This document shows, in pieces, positions 1 through 14,749 of a DNA stretch of 64,000 nucleotides. The stretch's first letter is position 1. Each line of letters begins with the position of its first letter. The translations under genes and the position numbers were made by a program. This DNA is from Antedon mediterranea (Eukaryota; Echinodermata; Crinoidea; Comatulida; Antedonidae): contig NC_092670.1 of NCBI RefSeq assembly GCF_964355755.1, positions 23,311,201 through 23,375,200 of the forward strand, in the 5' to 3' direction. A model generated the notes under the pieces. It ran no database searches. It saw only the letters and a list, made by a program, of their open reading frames with translations, and was not told the origin of the DNA.

Positions 1-3000
1 ATTTCCTAGTAAGTTAGTAATCGTTTTTTTTAAATAATTGATAGTTGAAAATTTCAAAACTATCTAACGTTTGGCTGTTTGTAATTTAGAAAAGTAGCAA
101 TTTGCTAGTACAGTAGTAGTAGTGTAAATATTCGCTTTTTAATATTTGTAATGCTAGCTAATGTTTGCTGGTTGTAAATTTAAAAAAATAGGTAATCAGG
201 GGTTGCATTAAGGTTTTAAGCTCTGGCTTTCTAGAGCTATATAGGTCATTTAAACTAGTTTACAGACACATAAATATATGCTTAATTTGAAATAAATATA
301 TTTATTTTTATTGCATTTATGTATACTAAATATTTGAGAAAAAAAACCCTGCATATTTGTGTTTAAAAAAAAATACTAATTACAAAAAAATAGCATAACA
401 AAAACAACATATAAACGCACGAAACTTTTTTGGCCCGACGTATTTAGCAATTATTTTACTCCCATTTGTTATGTACTTTATTAATTTAAAATGCGTGGTT
501 CCTATTTTATGACGTTAGGAAGTTCAATATATATTATTAATAATAATAATATAGGGCCTAGGCTAGGTCTATTATTAGGGAGTCGGAGAGGCACGCGTCC
601 CAGAGCAGTATTTTGCTTTCCACGATACGTTACTATGCGCGCGATTTCTTTGACGTGCTATTTTTCTTCACTAGGCCTAGTAAACAATTTTTGATTATCA
701 ATTACTCTGAAAATAAATATACTATGAAAAAATGACTTTGGTGTCTAATTATTAATCTAAAAGATCATAAAAGTTTGATTTCTAATGCATCATATTAACT
801 ATATGATACAGTTAAGGGTCATTCCATACCAAATCACACAAAAAAAAATGACATTTTAAACCCTACTTTCTTCAAATTTGCTCAAATTTGGTTTTTGGGT
901 TATTTTAGCTAAAAAACCTGACATTTTTAATTTGAGCGCCATGCGACCAACGGTTCGCGCGCTACGTGCCATCGTTTCTTCGCGATTTTGCGCAAAATCG
1001 ACGCGGCGGGCTATACTTAAATGACTGCATCTCGGTAACGTGTGGACGGATTTTGTGGTGACGGGTATCTTTGGAAAGCTAATTGTTAAAGCTATCCAAA
1101 TCTTCTATTTACTTTTGAGATAGAACTATTTAAAAAGATGTATAACTTATTCTATTCCATTTGACCTAGGATTTGACCTTGTGGGACAAATTTTTTTTAG
1201 ATGAAATTTTGTGAAAATTATCTCCTACACGATATTTACATAATATAAAAAAATTGGAGATATATCATTTTTTGTTTGCTTTCTAGCTCATTTCAAAGTT
1301 GGCTTACTTCAACAATTCTGGTATTTCTATACATTGTAGATGTGTTGTCGACATTATATCAATACCAAATTTACCTCTTAGTCTTAATCGCAAGAACGTA
1401 ATAAATACAACAAAGACGTACGTATTGTTCTTGATTAATAAAAGTACTCGCGCCGGGAGCTGGCCTAGGTAGACAGAAAGTAGCCGGCGAAAATGTCAAA
1501 GTAGACGGTCGAATGCGCCGGTTGCCGGCTACTAACGAAACCCCTGGGTAATGTTTGCTCACTAGTTGCAATTTTTAGAAAAGGTATTTTATGGTTTCAT
1601 TCACCAATATTTTTTTTATTTTATTTATCACTGCACAAAACATAACATAAAAACAGCGAAAAGAAAGGGATGAACAGGTGACATGCGCCTCTATCCACAT
1701 CCTCCCTTAATATACTTGAAATCCAACTTTTTGTAGAATTAATTAACCAAAATATTTGTCTGCTTGCTATAATAGTTGAGTGGTTCATTTTTGAAGATTT
1801 TTTAGAAGGTTTGGTAAAGTATAAAATAAGAAAATTTCTAGATTTCAATTTAAAAACAAAAAATTAGTAATACAGTAGTATCTAGTTAGTACAATATTTA
1901 AAGTAATGGACACATTTGTTGACATTTGGGTTTCGGACACAGAAAATGAGAGATCAGGATCACAGTACAGTAGTTTGTAACCCATTTCAGCAGAGATGTA
2001 CTGTACTGTAGGTAAAGTTGAACTACTCCTGTTCAGGGGACATTTTCTCGTGAAACCAACCTATGCTCAGGGGACACCTCCATTACGTATTCATGAATTT
2101 TCTCTTCCTTCATCCAATCTACATGGTACATGGATGAAGCTATTGTTTTAACAACGTGAGTATGCGGCGTAGGTTTTTTATATATTTTTGTTTCCTTGAT
2201 ATTTATAATAATGTAGACATTTATTTGTTCTTGAGCTATGGAGAATTAGTTTTTAAGGGACACTTTTTTGGGCCTTAAATTAAAGGTGTCCCCTAAGGAT
2301 TTCTATTGTATACAGGTTTTTTTTTCCGCTTTGCTCAGTGTAATCTTGAAACATTAAGGAAGAGTCAATTTTTACCATTGTATTGCTCTTTAAAATCAAT
2401 ACTCTTTAGAATGTTATTCAGTGAGTAGCTAATGAAGGATTCTAAGTTCGTCACTTAATTGCTAACAACCTTCGAACAAATAAACCAATCGATATCAAGT
2501 AATAATACAACTTACTGGTTAGATCGGTACCTGGATATATTTAGGCCTCCACAGTGGTAGTGTTTGTTAACTAAACAGCAATATTTAAATGTACAGAATT
2601 ACTGTAGTGTAAGTTGTAACATAACAAAAAACACAAATTATGATACTGTAGTGTATCAAGTTCCATTCCTAATTTAGCCAAAGGTGTACAGAATTAACAT
2701 AAAAAACAAACAAATAATTAAAAAAACCCAATGGTTAGGATTGTTCGACATTTTATCTTGATTTTTCATAAAGTTCTGCGGTGTGACGTCACAAAAATGC
2801 GTTCAGTGCTACTAAGGATATCTATATTTGTTTCTATCAAATTATGTATCTTAGCTTGATTTTTTTTTAACTTAAACTGTTACAATTGTTGTAGAATAAA
2901 TAAATTGTTTATAACAAATATTTAGTGATCTTTTGAAATTTTAGTTTGTTTTTATTGAAAATTATTAAGTTTTAAAATGACTACTTCAATAAGCCAATTT

Positions 3001-3804
3001 CAAACCATTGGTGGCCTTGGAGTGACTCAGGCAGGTTGAACGTTTTCTAGCTACGAAACGCAGAACTCTATGGCTCCAATTTAAACAGCATTTTGTATTA
3101 ATGCAATAATAATAAACACACCAAAAACATAACTAAATCTGAATATTTTTGTAGGCACTATAGTATATAAATAGTTTAGTAGCTACTGTATTCTGAGAAG
3201 ATGGATGGTTAGGTAATGCTGTAGTAATAATAATAACTAACCTACAGTACCAGTTGGCAGTCCTTTGTAGTAGGCCTACCACAGTAATCTCTGTATTTAC
3301 TGCAGTATCACTATGTCATTAAAATAATACTTTAGATTATTGATTATACAGTAGGGTATTGAATAGTACAGGACTTTACTTTTCTGCTGTGTAGTAGCAT
3401 ACCTTGAAATGACAAGTAGGTACTGTACTGTGACTATATGATTAACCAATCTGACAATGAAATCTACTAGCTAATATCACTAGTGTATATTAATGCCACA
3501 GTCTGAACACAACCTTATTGTCAACAATAACCAGGAATATCATTATCATGTCTAGAAGAAATGCTAACTAAACAATAATTTATGTTTAAAGGCATTTCTT
3601 ATTGCTTTAAAATGTCATGCAGCATTTGGTATGAAATGCATTGTGATTGGCTAAGTAACACTCACCTCATTTTATAGGCATACACTATACTTTAATACAA
3701 AGCTTGCAGTATTCAATCTCACATTATTTTATTTAATCATTATCATAACTGATACATTAAAATCAAGGGACCCGATACAGTGCTAACTAATAGGTATAAA
3801 AACA
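1..3804. other. AT-rich spacer, no gene supported
   Basis: No ORF here has recognisable protein similarity and no convincing exon was found. Two things stand out. Positions 983-1000 form a perfect 18-base palindrome (CGATTTTGCGCAAAATCG) inside a GC-richer pocket at about 935-1015. Around 2035-2300 there are several short stretches with GGGGACA or GGTGTCCCC, the same words seen in diverged repeats near 37.8, 41.27 and 45.1-45.6 kb, so an old copy of that family is likely. Confidence 0.5.
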
Positions 3805-4192
3805 AAAGCTCTGTCTACACTATCAAACTTTATGTGACAAAAGACACATAAAAAATGTGATGTGCCCAAATATTGACATGATGATGTCATATCCCTACCA
3901 TATTCAAATTCTCTTTTATTAATCCTTTCGGAAATTCATTGCTCGTTTTACAAATATAAAAATGTGTATAACAATATAAAAGGTACAAATATTTGGGCAT
4001 ATCACTACCATATTTGAACACATCACTACCATATTTGGGCACATCACTACCATATTTGGGCACATCACTACCATATTTGGGCATATCATTACCATATTTG
4101 GGCATATCATTACCATATTTGGGCACATCACTACCATATTTGGGCACATCACACTTTTTTGTCGAACTAATTTGATAGTGTAGACAGAGCTT
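3805..4192. mobile_element. Family A inverted-repeat element, copy 1 (expanded)
   Basis: The left end carries AAAGCTCTGTCTACACTATC and the right end the inverted form (GATAGTGTAGACAGAGCTTT). The inner ends contain the family words TGTGATGTGCCCA and its inverse. At about 388 bp this is more than twice the size of other copies. The excess is a 21-bp tandem array near the right end plus about 90 bp of unrelated AT-rich sequence. It has no coding capacity, so it is a MITE-like element mobilised, if at all, by a transposase elsewhere. Confidence 0.8.
3989..4156. repeat. 21-bp tandem array inside family A element
   Basis: Eight near-identical 21-bp units of the type TTTGGGCACATCACTACCATA, some with CATATC or CATTAC variants. 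Because 21 is a multiple of three, the array is open in several frames on both strands, giving meaningless repeat peptides such as PKYGSDV. Other family A copies carry only one or two of these units, so this is a local expansion of an internal family A motif. Confidence 0.85.
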
Positions 4193-4929
4193 TAGGCCTG
4201 CGTCAAAATTATTAAACTGCAGTAACTACTTTTGTTTCCTCCTTAACCTGATGCAATATTTAGCAAGCTGTATAATCTTCTACATTGAAACAAACTAGAA
4301 AAACTGTGGTTACTGTAGTACTACATTTTAAATATCTTTTCGTATCAGAGCTCTACCCCGGAAGTACACAGTCTATTGTTGGTTTATCCAGGTAAGCTGC
4401 ATGAAATAAACTGATATAATTTATGAGGTGTTTAATGATACTAAGGAAGTGATTAATATTTTAAAACAATATGTTTGAAAATCCAAATAGTGCTGAAGTT
4501 ACAATGTTTGTAAAATGTACATTCATATTGAGTACTATGCAAACTCTCTTGGTGTTATTATCAGTATAGAGCAATTCACAGTAGAACAGGCATTTAGGCC
4601 AAGTTTGTAAGATCATCATCCTGCATTTATGTTGATTGTAATGCTATCTGCCCGATCATAATTCTTTATGCCGAATCATCCATTTTGTTAAAGTGGAAAA
4701 TATTATTTAAAGGTATGCTAAAGCTATGTTTATTATTTAATGGTTAGGCCTGTTAAATTTGTCATTTGTGGGTAATGATAAAGTTAGTCTTATTCAGTGG
4801 GCCCAAACATATTTTCTCAATCATCCACGGTCTTGATTATCTGACGCCTCAACTCGTAGAAAATTTATTTTTCAAACGCGATGATGGTAATGTACCCGAA
4901 TCAATGTCAGTAGGTTTTTTACAGGTTAT

Positions 4930-5258
4930 CAGATGATCGGGACCACGGACGAGCGGGCCCGGACGATCGGGCCAAATGAATAAGACGATTAGGCACAAAA
5001 CTTTTTAATTAAAATCTTAATTTACGCAAGAAAAGCACGTTGACACTAAGCACTAGGAATGAAATGCGGCACATTATTTTATATAACACAAAAGACTATC
5101 GGACCCAACGCTATGACGCTTGGGCCCAACGCTAAGAAGATCGGGACCAACTGGTAAGACGATCGGGCCCAACATAGTTCTGAAAATACTGGACAATCAG
5201 GACCAACTGGCCCAACACATAAGACGATCGCCCGATCGTCCGTGGTCCCGATCGTCTG
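4930..5258. mobile_element. MITE-like element with 23-bp inverted ends
   Basis: The left end CAGATGATCGGGACCACGGA is the inverse of the right end (TCCGTGGTCCCGATCGTCTG) with one mismatch. The interior is a degenerate series of GATCGGGCCCAAC-like words separated by AT-rich sequence (4960-5240), a subterminal-repeat pattern typical of small DNA transposons. No transposase is present. Confidence 0.7.
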
Positions 5259-5429
5259 TTCCCCTTTTTACGCATCACTTCAAACAACCAATCCATTCTA
5301 CGCACACATTTCTGAGAGTGAGTGTTATAGCTTCTTGGTACGCCATGAAAAGAAAAAGCCACCACGTTGTGATTTGAAGCTTGTTGCACAATAGAAGAAG
5401 CCGGAATTTTCATTTCCATTTGTCTATTT

Positions 5430-5970
5430 AGGGGGTATTGCTAAACACCGCAAACCCCGCAAACCTCCAAAAAAATATAGCAAACCCCATCGAACCAACA
5501 TAAAAGTGATTAAATCATGATTGTAGTGTACAACCCACTGGGTATATCAATGTAAAAAAAAAATTTAATTTCTACTGTTAACAACTTATTTTTGAGGAAA
5601 ACATTTTTTGGTCAAAAATGATTGCTAAACCCCACAAACCTCCAAAAAACCATAGCAAACCCCACCGAACCAACATAAAAGTGATTGAATAATGTAGTGT
5701 ACGACCCACTGGGTATATAAATTATTAAATTTCTACTGTTAACTACTTATTTTTGGGGATAAAACATCATTTTTTGGTTAAAAATTAGCAATCATTTTTG
5801 ATCAAAAAATGATGTTTTACCCCAAAAATAAGTAGTTAACAGTAGAAATTTAATATTTTTTTTACATGGATATACCCAGTGGGTTGTACACTACATGATT
5901 CAATCACTTTTATGTTGGTTCGATGGGGTTTGCTATGTTTTTTTGGGGTTTGCGGGGTTTAGCAATACCC
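5430..5970. mobile_element. Foldback MITE with GTATTGCTAAAC ends
   Basis: The left end GGTATTGCTAAAC and the right end GTTTAGCAATACC are inverted. Several blocks recur in inverted orientation across the element (GAACCAACATAAAAGTGATT, CACTGGGTATAT, CTACTGTTAACTACTTATTT), so the whole element can fold on itself around about 5785. The left half also contains a direct duplication of the outer 180 bp. TATTTA flanks both sides, a possible target duplication. Confidence 0.75.
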
Positions 5971-6112
5971 TATTTAGGCCTATTTAGGGGCCTAGTTTCT
6001 GCAGCGTGGCTTATTTGTTTCCCTCTAGCTAGGCTCAGGCAGGCTACCTGTATTAGCCTAGCCTAGCTAGTAGTAGTAGAAGTAGGCATATTAAATCTGC
6101 TAGTTGTAGTAA

Positions 6113-7372
6113 TGTCACGATAAATATGGTCCGGGGCCAAAATCGGTCCAGCCGGACCAGTTTTGGCTCTAAAATTGTGGCCAAAAGCAGTCCGCCACTG
6201 CCAAAATCGGTCCGGGCTTTTCTTCTGTCGATTTTAATTGAATTACTAGGCCTATGATGCGGTTTTAAGTTGTTTATGGCTAGATAAATATTCCATGATA
6301 TATATTATATTAGTAAGTTATCTTGTCGGATAAATACTATAAATAAATGTATTTTATCTAAAAACATGACTTAGGTGTTCACTCAATATTTCGGCCTGCC
6401 ACACACTCACATGAACGGGTATGAGATGCTGATATTGCCAGCTAGATTTTATTTATGATTGAGGCCTTTTTCCTTCCTCAGCCTAATCAATATTGGATAA
6501 TTGTTTTATAATAATTGTATTGAATTGATATATTGATTGATTAACCATAAATAATTAATAAATTAAATTGTTTTTAACATCATGGGGAAACGAAGATGTT
6601 AAAAAAGAACAAAATGGATTAAAAACAGGCAGAGATACATATTGTATACAAAAAGCCTAACAATTAGTACTAATTATTGATGAGTTACTACTAATGCACT
6701 TGTCAATTGTATGACCCACTATACGACCCCCGGGAGAGGTGCGTCATTTGTCCGATGTGCGTCATACTTTTGAATACCATGACGCACCCGTGCGTCAAAA
6801 AGGTGACTTACCTTTAGGTGACCATGACGCACCCATTTTGACGCACTGTGACCATGTTGTTTATGATATGGTGGGTGGTAAAGTGACGGACATTGACACA
6901 CCTTGTTCATTTATGTGACGTACCATCTAGGTTTTTTGACGCACCCCTGCGTCAGTAATTATTTGTAAATGACGCACCCATGACGCACCTCTCCCGGGGG
7001 TCGTATAGTGAGTCATACAATTGACAAGTGCATAATAATGATAATAAAAAAAACAGGTTTAATTTATAATATTAAAATAACAAATAAAACCCCATAGTTT
7101 TCAATATAATGACTAATCATGGCCTTTTTTTAATGATATATACATTATGACTCATTTTGCACACCATATTTGTAAGACCGGACCATATTTGGCGGCCAAA
7201 AACAGTCCTACTGCCCGGACCGATTTTATCCAGGCCGGACCAGTTTTGGCGGCCAAAATTGGTCCGGCCGGACAGGTTTTGGCAGCCATAAATGGTCCCC
7301 CGGACTGATTTTGGCAGCCAAAACTGGTCCGCCGGACCGTCGATTTTGGCCCGGACTGATTTTGGTGTGACA
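6113..7372. mobile_element. DNA-transposon-like element with GGTCCGG subterminal repeats
   Basis: The ends are TGTCAC and GTGACA. Both ends carry clusters of CCAAAATCGGTCCGG-like words: about five between 6130 and 6215, and about eight in mixed orientation between 7175 and 7365. The middle is AT-rich and non-coding and hosts a family B element at 6695-7032. Clustered subterminal motifs of this kind commonly bind transposases in non-autonomous elements; no superfamily is assigned. Confidence 0.65.
6695..7032. mobile_element. Family B inverted-repeat element, copy 1
   Basis: About 338 bp with perfect-looking inverted ends. The left end begins TGCACTTGTCAATTGTATGA and continues through CCCACTATACGACCCCCGGGAGAGGTGCGTCAT; the right end mirrors it. 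The interior is filled with TGACGCACC and GGTGCGTCA words. It is nested inside the GGTCCGG element, so it inserted later. A 63-aa reading frame here is a repeat artefact also present in copies 3 and 4. Confidence 0.85.
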
Positions 7373-7700
7373 GTACACTACAGCAAAATCAACACAAAAC
7401 ACTTTGTCTTTAATTTACTGATTGATCTGCAAACAAGATAGTTTTACACCACACAACAGACTCTCTCAGTTGTATCCTAACTAGCTAGGCCTAGGCCCTA
7501 GGCTAATGTTAAATGATTTAGGCCTCTTATACTTATCAACACAACATTTTACAATTTTAATTCAGGTGGTAGGAATCTCAATACAATTCAAGGTTACACT
7601 CAGCGTCAAGGTACACCACGCTCTAGCCTAGGCGGCTAGGCTAGCCTAGCCTTCTTGAAGTTTTCGTGTTCAATCCTACAAATAAATGCTCAAAACTTAC

Positions 7701-7764
7701 GTTGAGAAAAAGTTATGTTCCCAAATAAGATCTCATTATTTCTGTCTTTCTCAAAATCAGCCAT
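7701..7764 (-). CDS. Possible first coding exon of an unidentified gene
   Basis: On the minus strand an ATG at 7764 opens 21 codons (MADFEKDRNNEILFGNITFS and Q) that end exactly at a consensus donor, C|GTAAGT, at 7701/7700. The frame is also open upstream to about 7960, so this could instead be an internal exon (upstream residues read ERAENGVISLYDSKQ). The surrounding 250 bp is less AT-rich than the neighbouring spacer. I do not recognise the family and could not find a convincing next exon to the left, where the window is full of transposons. Treat as a candidate only. Confidence 0.3.
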
Positions 7765-8124
7765 AGAAATCTCCAAACAACAGTTATCATCAGCTATGTT
7801 AGCCACGCTGAAAGCCGCAGACAAAATTTGCTTTGAATCGTACAGGGAGATCACGCCGTTTTCTGCCCGCTCGAAATGGTCAGTAGATCCTTTTTCGCCG
7901 TGTCGTCGTCTGATTTTAGTTTTTACGTTTATAATAGTTGTATGAGGGCGACAAATACAAAATTAAAAACATCATACCAATTTTTGTATATTGTTTGAAG
8001 GTTTGCATGGGGCCGGAAATCAAAATGTTGAGGACGATCAAAGCATTGATCGAAACGTCGAGAAATTCAACATTTCTTTTCAGAACTAATATATAATAAT
8101 TAGTATAATGTATTAACAATTTTT

Positions 8125-10246
8125 GTGCTCTGTTATTCATTTTAGTGGTTGAAGTAATGGCATCTAGAATAAGAAACAAAGATGACTATAAGAAGGGTAT
8201 TAAACTTCCAAATAATGAAAATAACATAGAAGCTAGAATAAGCCAATTAGCCGATGATACTGTTTTGTATGTTGGTAATGACAAAAGTATTAAGTCAGCA
8301 GTCAGTGTAATTGAACGATTTTGTGAAGTATCTGGAATGACACTAAATAAAAAAAAAACCAATGCTTTTTGGATTGGTAAATGGAAGAACAGAATAGATA
8401 GACCTTTAGAATTAAATTGGGTAAAACACCCGATCAAAATTTTAGGCATATATGTAGGGTATAATACAGAAGAATGTGCCAAAAAAAACTGGGATGTTAA
8501 ATTAATAGAGCTAGAAAAGACTTTAAAACAATGGAATGCTAGAAATCTCTCAATTTTTGGTAGAATAATAATCCTGAAAAGTCTTGCACTATCTAAATTA
8601 ACATATGCTGCAAATATCACTGATGTTCCAAAATATGTATATACACAAGTTACAAATCTAATATATAATTTCATTTGGAACAATAAAAGGGAAAAGATAA
8701 AAAGAAAAACTCTAATTGGTGATGTTGAGATGGGAGGCATTAAAATGCCTGATTTTACTCTTCATGTTAACGCACTCATGTGTGGCTGGTTAAAAAGAAT
8801 TATGAATGATGATGGTGCTAAATGGAAAAATATTCCAATGTATTATATTAAAAAAATATGTGATGTTAATGTTTTACTTAATATGTCATGTTATAACATT
8901 ATTGATGTTAATTCTGATAAAATTCCACTGTTTTACAAAAATATGATAAAAGCCTACATAAATTATAACAGAATCTCTAAAAAAAAACCTGAAACTTATA
9001 ACGATATAATGAATGAGCAACTGTGGGGAAACCACTACGTTAAACTAAAAAAAAAATCGCTTTTCTACAAGCATTGGATTAATAGTGGCATTATCAGTTT
9101 TAAAGACATTGTTAATAAGAACACTTTTTTAACATCAAACGAAATACTGGTGAAACTACAATGTAAAACAAACTGGTTAAATGAGTATTTGTGCATTATT
9201 AAGGCAATACCAATTCAATGGAAACGTATTATTAAGGAGGTAGATATTTTCAATTGTGATGATAATGATGAATTAGTTGGGACCAAGTATGAGATTAATA
9301 CTACCAAACTAATATACTCATGGTTTGTGAAAGAATATTTCATTATTTCAATGTCACAACTAAAATGGGAAGAGTACTTCAATGATAACAACATTGATTG
9401 GAAAACTTCTTGGTTACGGAAAGTATGTAAAATGAAAGATAAGAAACTAGCACAATTCAATTATAAGATGTTACATAGAATACTGCCTACCAACAAACGG
9501 CTGTATCAGTGGAAAGTTAAGGAAACACAAACGTGTGACAAATGTGGAGAAATTGAAAATAAAAATCATTTGTTTTTTAGTTGTAGATTTATTCAGAAAT
9601 ATTGGAGGAAAATGCTTAGTATCTTTGTAAGTTTAAATCACAATAATATATCATTTAAACAATTAATACTAGGAACGGGAGATAAGCTAATAGATTATAT
9701 TTACACTTTTGCAGCATTTACTATTTATAGAATAAAAATGTTATCTGCACTAAATAAGCCAGTGGGTAAATCTTTATGGAATTCATTTAAAAGCAATATG
9801 TTATATAACATTGAATGTGAAACATATAACAATAAAGAAACAAGTATAGAAAAATGGGTAGCTTTAAGAAATAAGATTATGATAATATAATTTCTAATTT
9901 GATACCGGTACGATTAACCGAAAAAGAATTACAGTGATACGGGTTACTGGTGGTACTGAGCTATTATTGGTTTTTTTTTATCATGTATATAAATATATTG
10001 TATAATCCGGGTTGTAAAATGAAAACAAACAAATGAAAATGTGTGAACTATTTTAAAACGGGATAGATGATAATGATGATCCTGTCAAGTGTATAACAAA
10101 ATATAAGAAAATTAATGAAAAAAGGAGTAATACAGAATTCATATATGTAAAAATGTTACAAGTTAAATAATACGATTTTATGTAATATGAGATAATATGA
10201 ATGTGAATAAAAGTGGTGTTTGCGCCACAAAAGAGAAAAAAAAAAC
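8125..10246 (+). mobile_element. 5'-truncated LINE (L1/Tx1-type)
   Basis: The unit starts inside the reverse-transcriptase domain, contains a long ORF (8145-9890), a roughly 350-nt 3' UTR with an AATAAA at about 10207, and ends in an A-rich tail near 10246. The sequence before it (AACAATTTTTGT at about 8117) resembles the sequence just after the tail (AACAATTTCTGT), a possible target-site duplication with one mismatch. 5' truncation is the usual outcome of target-primed reverse transcription. Confidence 0.8.
8145..9890 (+). pseudogene. LINE reverse transcriptase, C-terminal part
   Basis: A 581-codon uninterrupted frame covers the end of the palm and the thumb/C-terminal region of a non-LTR retrotransposon ORF2. 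Residues 33-39 read SQLADDT, matching the catalytic FADD-type box of reverse transcriptases; the typical L1/Tx1 continuation follows (VSGMTLNKKKT, then KILGIYVG). Near residue 463 there is a CxxC...HxxxxC cluster (CDKCGEIENKNHLFFSC), the zinc-binding motif of this clade. The endonuclease and RT blocks 1-5 are missing, so the protein cannot work alone. The lack of stop codons suggests recent insertion. The first ATG is only the first in frame, not a real start. Confidence 0.85.
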
Positions 10247-10499
10247 AATTTCTGTATACTAATTACTACCACTGCTGCTGCTGTTTCAATTTTATGTTAT
10301 ATCCTATCTCTATGATTTTAGGCCTATATACACTCTCTGATATTATGAATATACAATTTCAATACATTTTTCTTTTCATTTAAATATATCTAGTATTATT
10401 AAATAAATATTTTAATTGTAAACATGGACAAAACTTATTTAATATATAATATTTCACATTCAATCTCAATATACCGAATGTAAGTGTGTTGAAGTTTGA

Positions 10500-11440
10500 T
10501 ATCATGAATGTTAATACATTGTGCTCAAGTGGAGCACAATCTTATAAAATAGAAATACCGGTAAGTCACTGAACTTTAATATCTTTTCGTACGTTAATAC
10601 AATGTGCTCAAATGGACTCAATTTGGCGCCAGTGGAGCAAAGTGATATAACATAGAAATAATCACTAAATGTGTATATTTCATTCGTATGTTACACTGTG
10701 TTGGAATTGTATGCTCTATCATAAATATACATTTTACTAAACGAACGCAAATTACTAAAATCACTGATATGACAGACACGGATGAAGTAACCGATATTGA
10801 AATATTTTAATTCGAGAAACATTAGTTATTTCACTGTGCTGCACTGGTGCCAAATTGGGTCTACTGAAGCACACTGTATTATATTTACATATGAACAGAT
10901 ATTACAATTTCTTTAAAATTAAACAAAATACTTCTCGAATGCACACAAATGTCAAACTTGTTATAGGCCTAAATATGTTGCTCAATTTACAACAACAAAA
11001 AGTTGCATTCTTAACCATTTAAAAAAAAATCTAAATCATAATTAGAGTTTTTAAACATGTATAGGAATGATTGTTGCTTCATGAGTATTTATCTTAAACG
11101 AGTGCAAGTTATTAAAATCACTGATATGGCTCTTTTGTATTACGGATGGAATAACCGATATTGAACTTATATAGCAAGTTTGAAATATTTTTGAATTCGA
11201 GAAGTATTTTTCTGAAAGTTTTTGATGTGACTATTTCGCTGTGCTCTATTGGCGCCAAATTGGATCCACTGAGGCACAGTGTGTATTAACACACAACCAT
11301 TTCTTTTGAACTTAAAAAATTACTCCTAAAATTCAATATTATATTTCTTGGTATATTTTTAATTTATGTTGCTCAATTTACAGGAAAAAAAATCGTATTA
11401 TTAACCTTTTTTTTTTGTCAAAATCATATGTATTTATTTT
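10500..11440. repeat. Two-copy diverged direct repeat with short palindromes
   Basis: About 340 bp starting near 10735 is repeated, diverged, near 11095. Matching anchors are AAATCACTGATATG, ACCGATATTGAA, GAATTCGAGAA, GTGCT...CCAAATTGG...ACTGA.GCACA and TGTTGCTCAATTTACA. Four palindromic patches pairing GTGCT with AGCAC lie at about 10520, 10608, 10838 and 11252. Nothing coding is seen. It lies just upstream of TVP23. Confidence 0.6.
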
Positions 11441-11689
11441 AGCGACGTGCTGCAACAAACCGCAATTGCAGCACTTTGGTCGTGAGCAATGATATTTTCT
11501 AATTATATAGCCGTCAGCAGTATGTAAATGATGATGATAAAAGCTGTGAAAAATAAAATGTCGCCCTCTATCGTTTTCTGAGAAGGAAAAAAGAAAAACA
11601 ACATCGTACACGTCCTCATTTAGGCCTATATCAAACAGCTGTGTACCGTTTTAAATCTGTTTCTGTTGATTTTGGTACTAATATTACAG

Positions 11690-14194
<2,505 letters not shown>

Positions 14195-14736
14195 AACTAC
14201 CATATGTTTGTAACCTTCAGTGTTGTGTTATTTCTGAAAAGTCCATGTTTCCCTCCAAAAAATGACAAAAGTGTCCGAGTTGAGAAAGTGGACTGTATAA
14301 ATCATTGCCTCAAAATGATTAGGTTATCGTTTTCATTTGTTTTCAATATAATTTTGTTTCTTTTTATTTTTTATTTATTTGTAGAACTAGAAATTACAAA
14401 AGCAAGTGTATTTATGAATATTTAAAAGCAGAATGAAGCTAATTTACTATTTTTTCAATATATGATTATTTTAAATTTAGCTGGATTATTGAATTTCTAT
14501 TTACGCAATTTGTAAATATTTTTATATTGTATAGTTGGAATAATCATACAATCATGTTTTGGTATAATCTGGTCTTATTGCAAATGCAATAATATGTACA
14601 GACATTTCTACTAGCTTGTGAATGCCAATGTTAGTAGACAAACAAAATCCATCATACAAATCAAGAAAATTAATTATTTAACATATTTTATTAGATAAAT
14701 AATTACATTTTTAATCAGCTTATTTATTTCTGATTT

Positions 14737-14742
14737 AATAAA
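14737..14742 (+). terminator. Candidate TVP23 polyadenylation signal
   Basis: An AATAAA hexamer about 540 nt past the TVP23 stop, in a T- and AT-rich 3' UTR-like stretch. Position only; the cleavage site cannot be proven from sequence. Confidence 0.45.
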
Positions 14743-14749
14743 AACATAT

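Noticed and set aside
3887-4175. Repetitive PKYGSDV / SLPYLGT ORFs
   Set aside because: Products of the 21-bp array in a family A element; open in three frames at once, as expected for a repeat without stops.
6719-6910. Conserved 63-aa ORF found at 6.7, 23.7 and 51.9 kb
   Set aside because: It is the same family B element read through; similarity is explained by the DNA repeat, not protein conservation.
8186-8740. 184-codon minus-strand ORF
   Set aside because: Antisense shadow of the LINE reverse-transcriptase frame.
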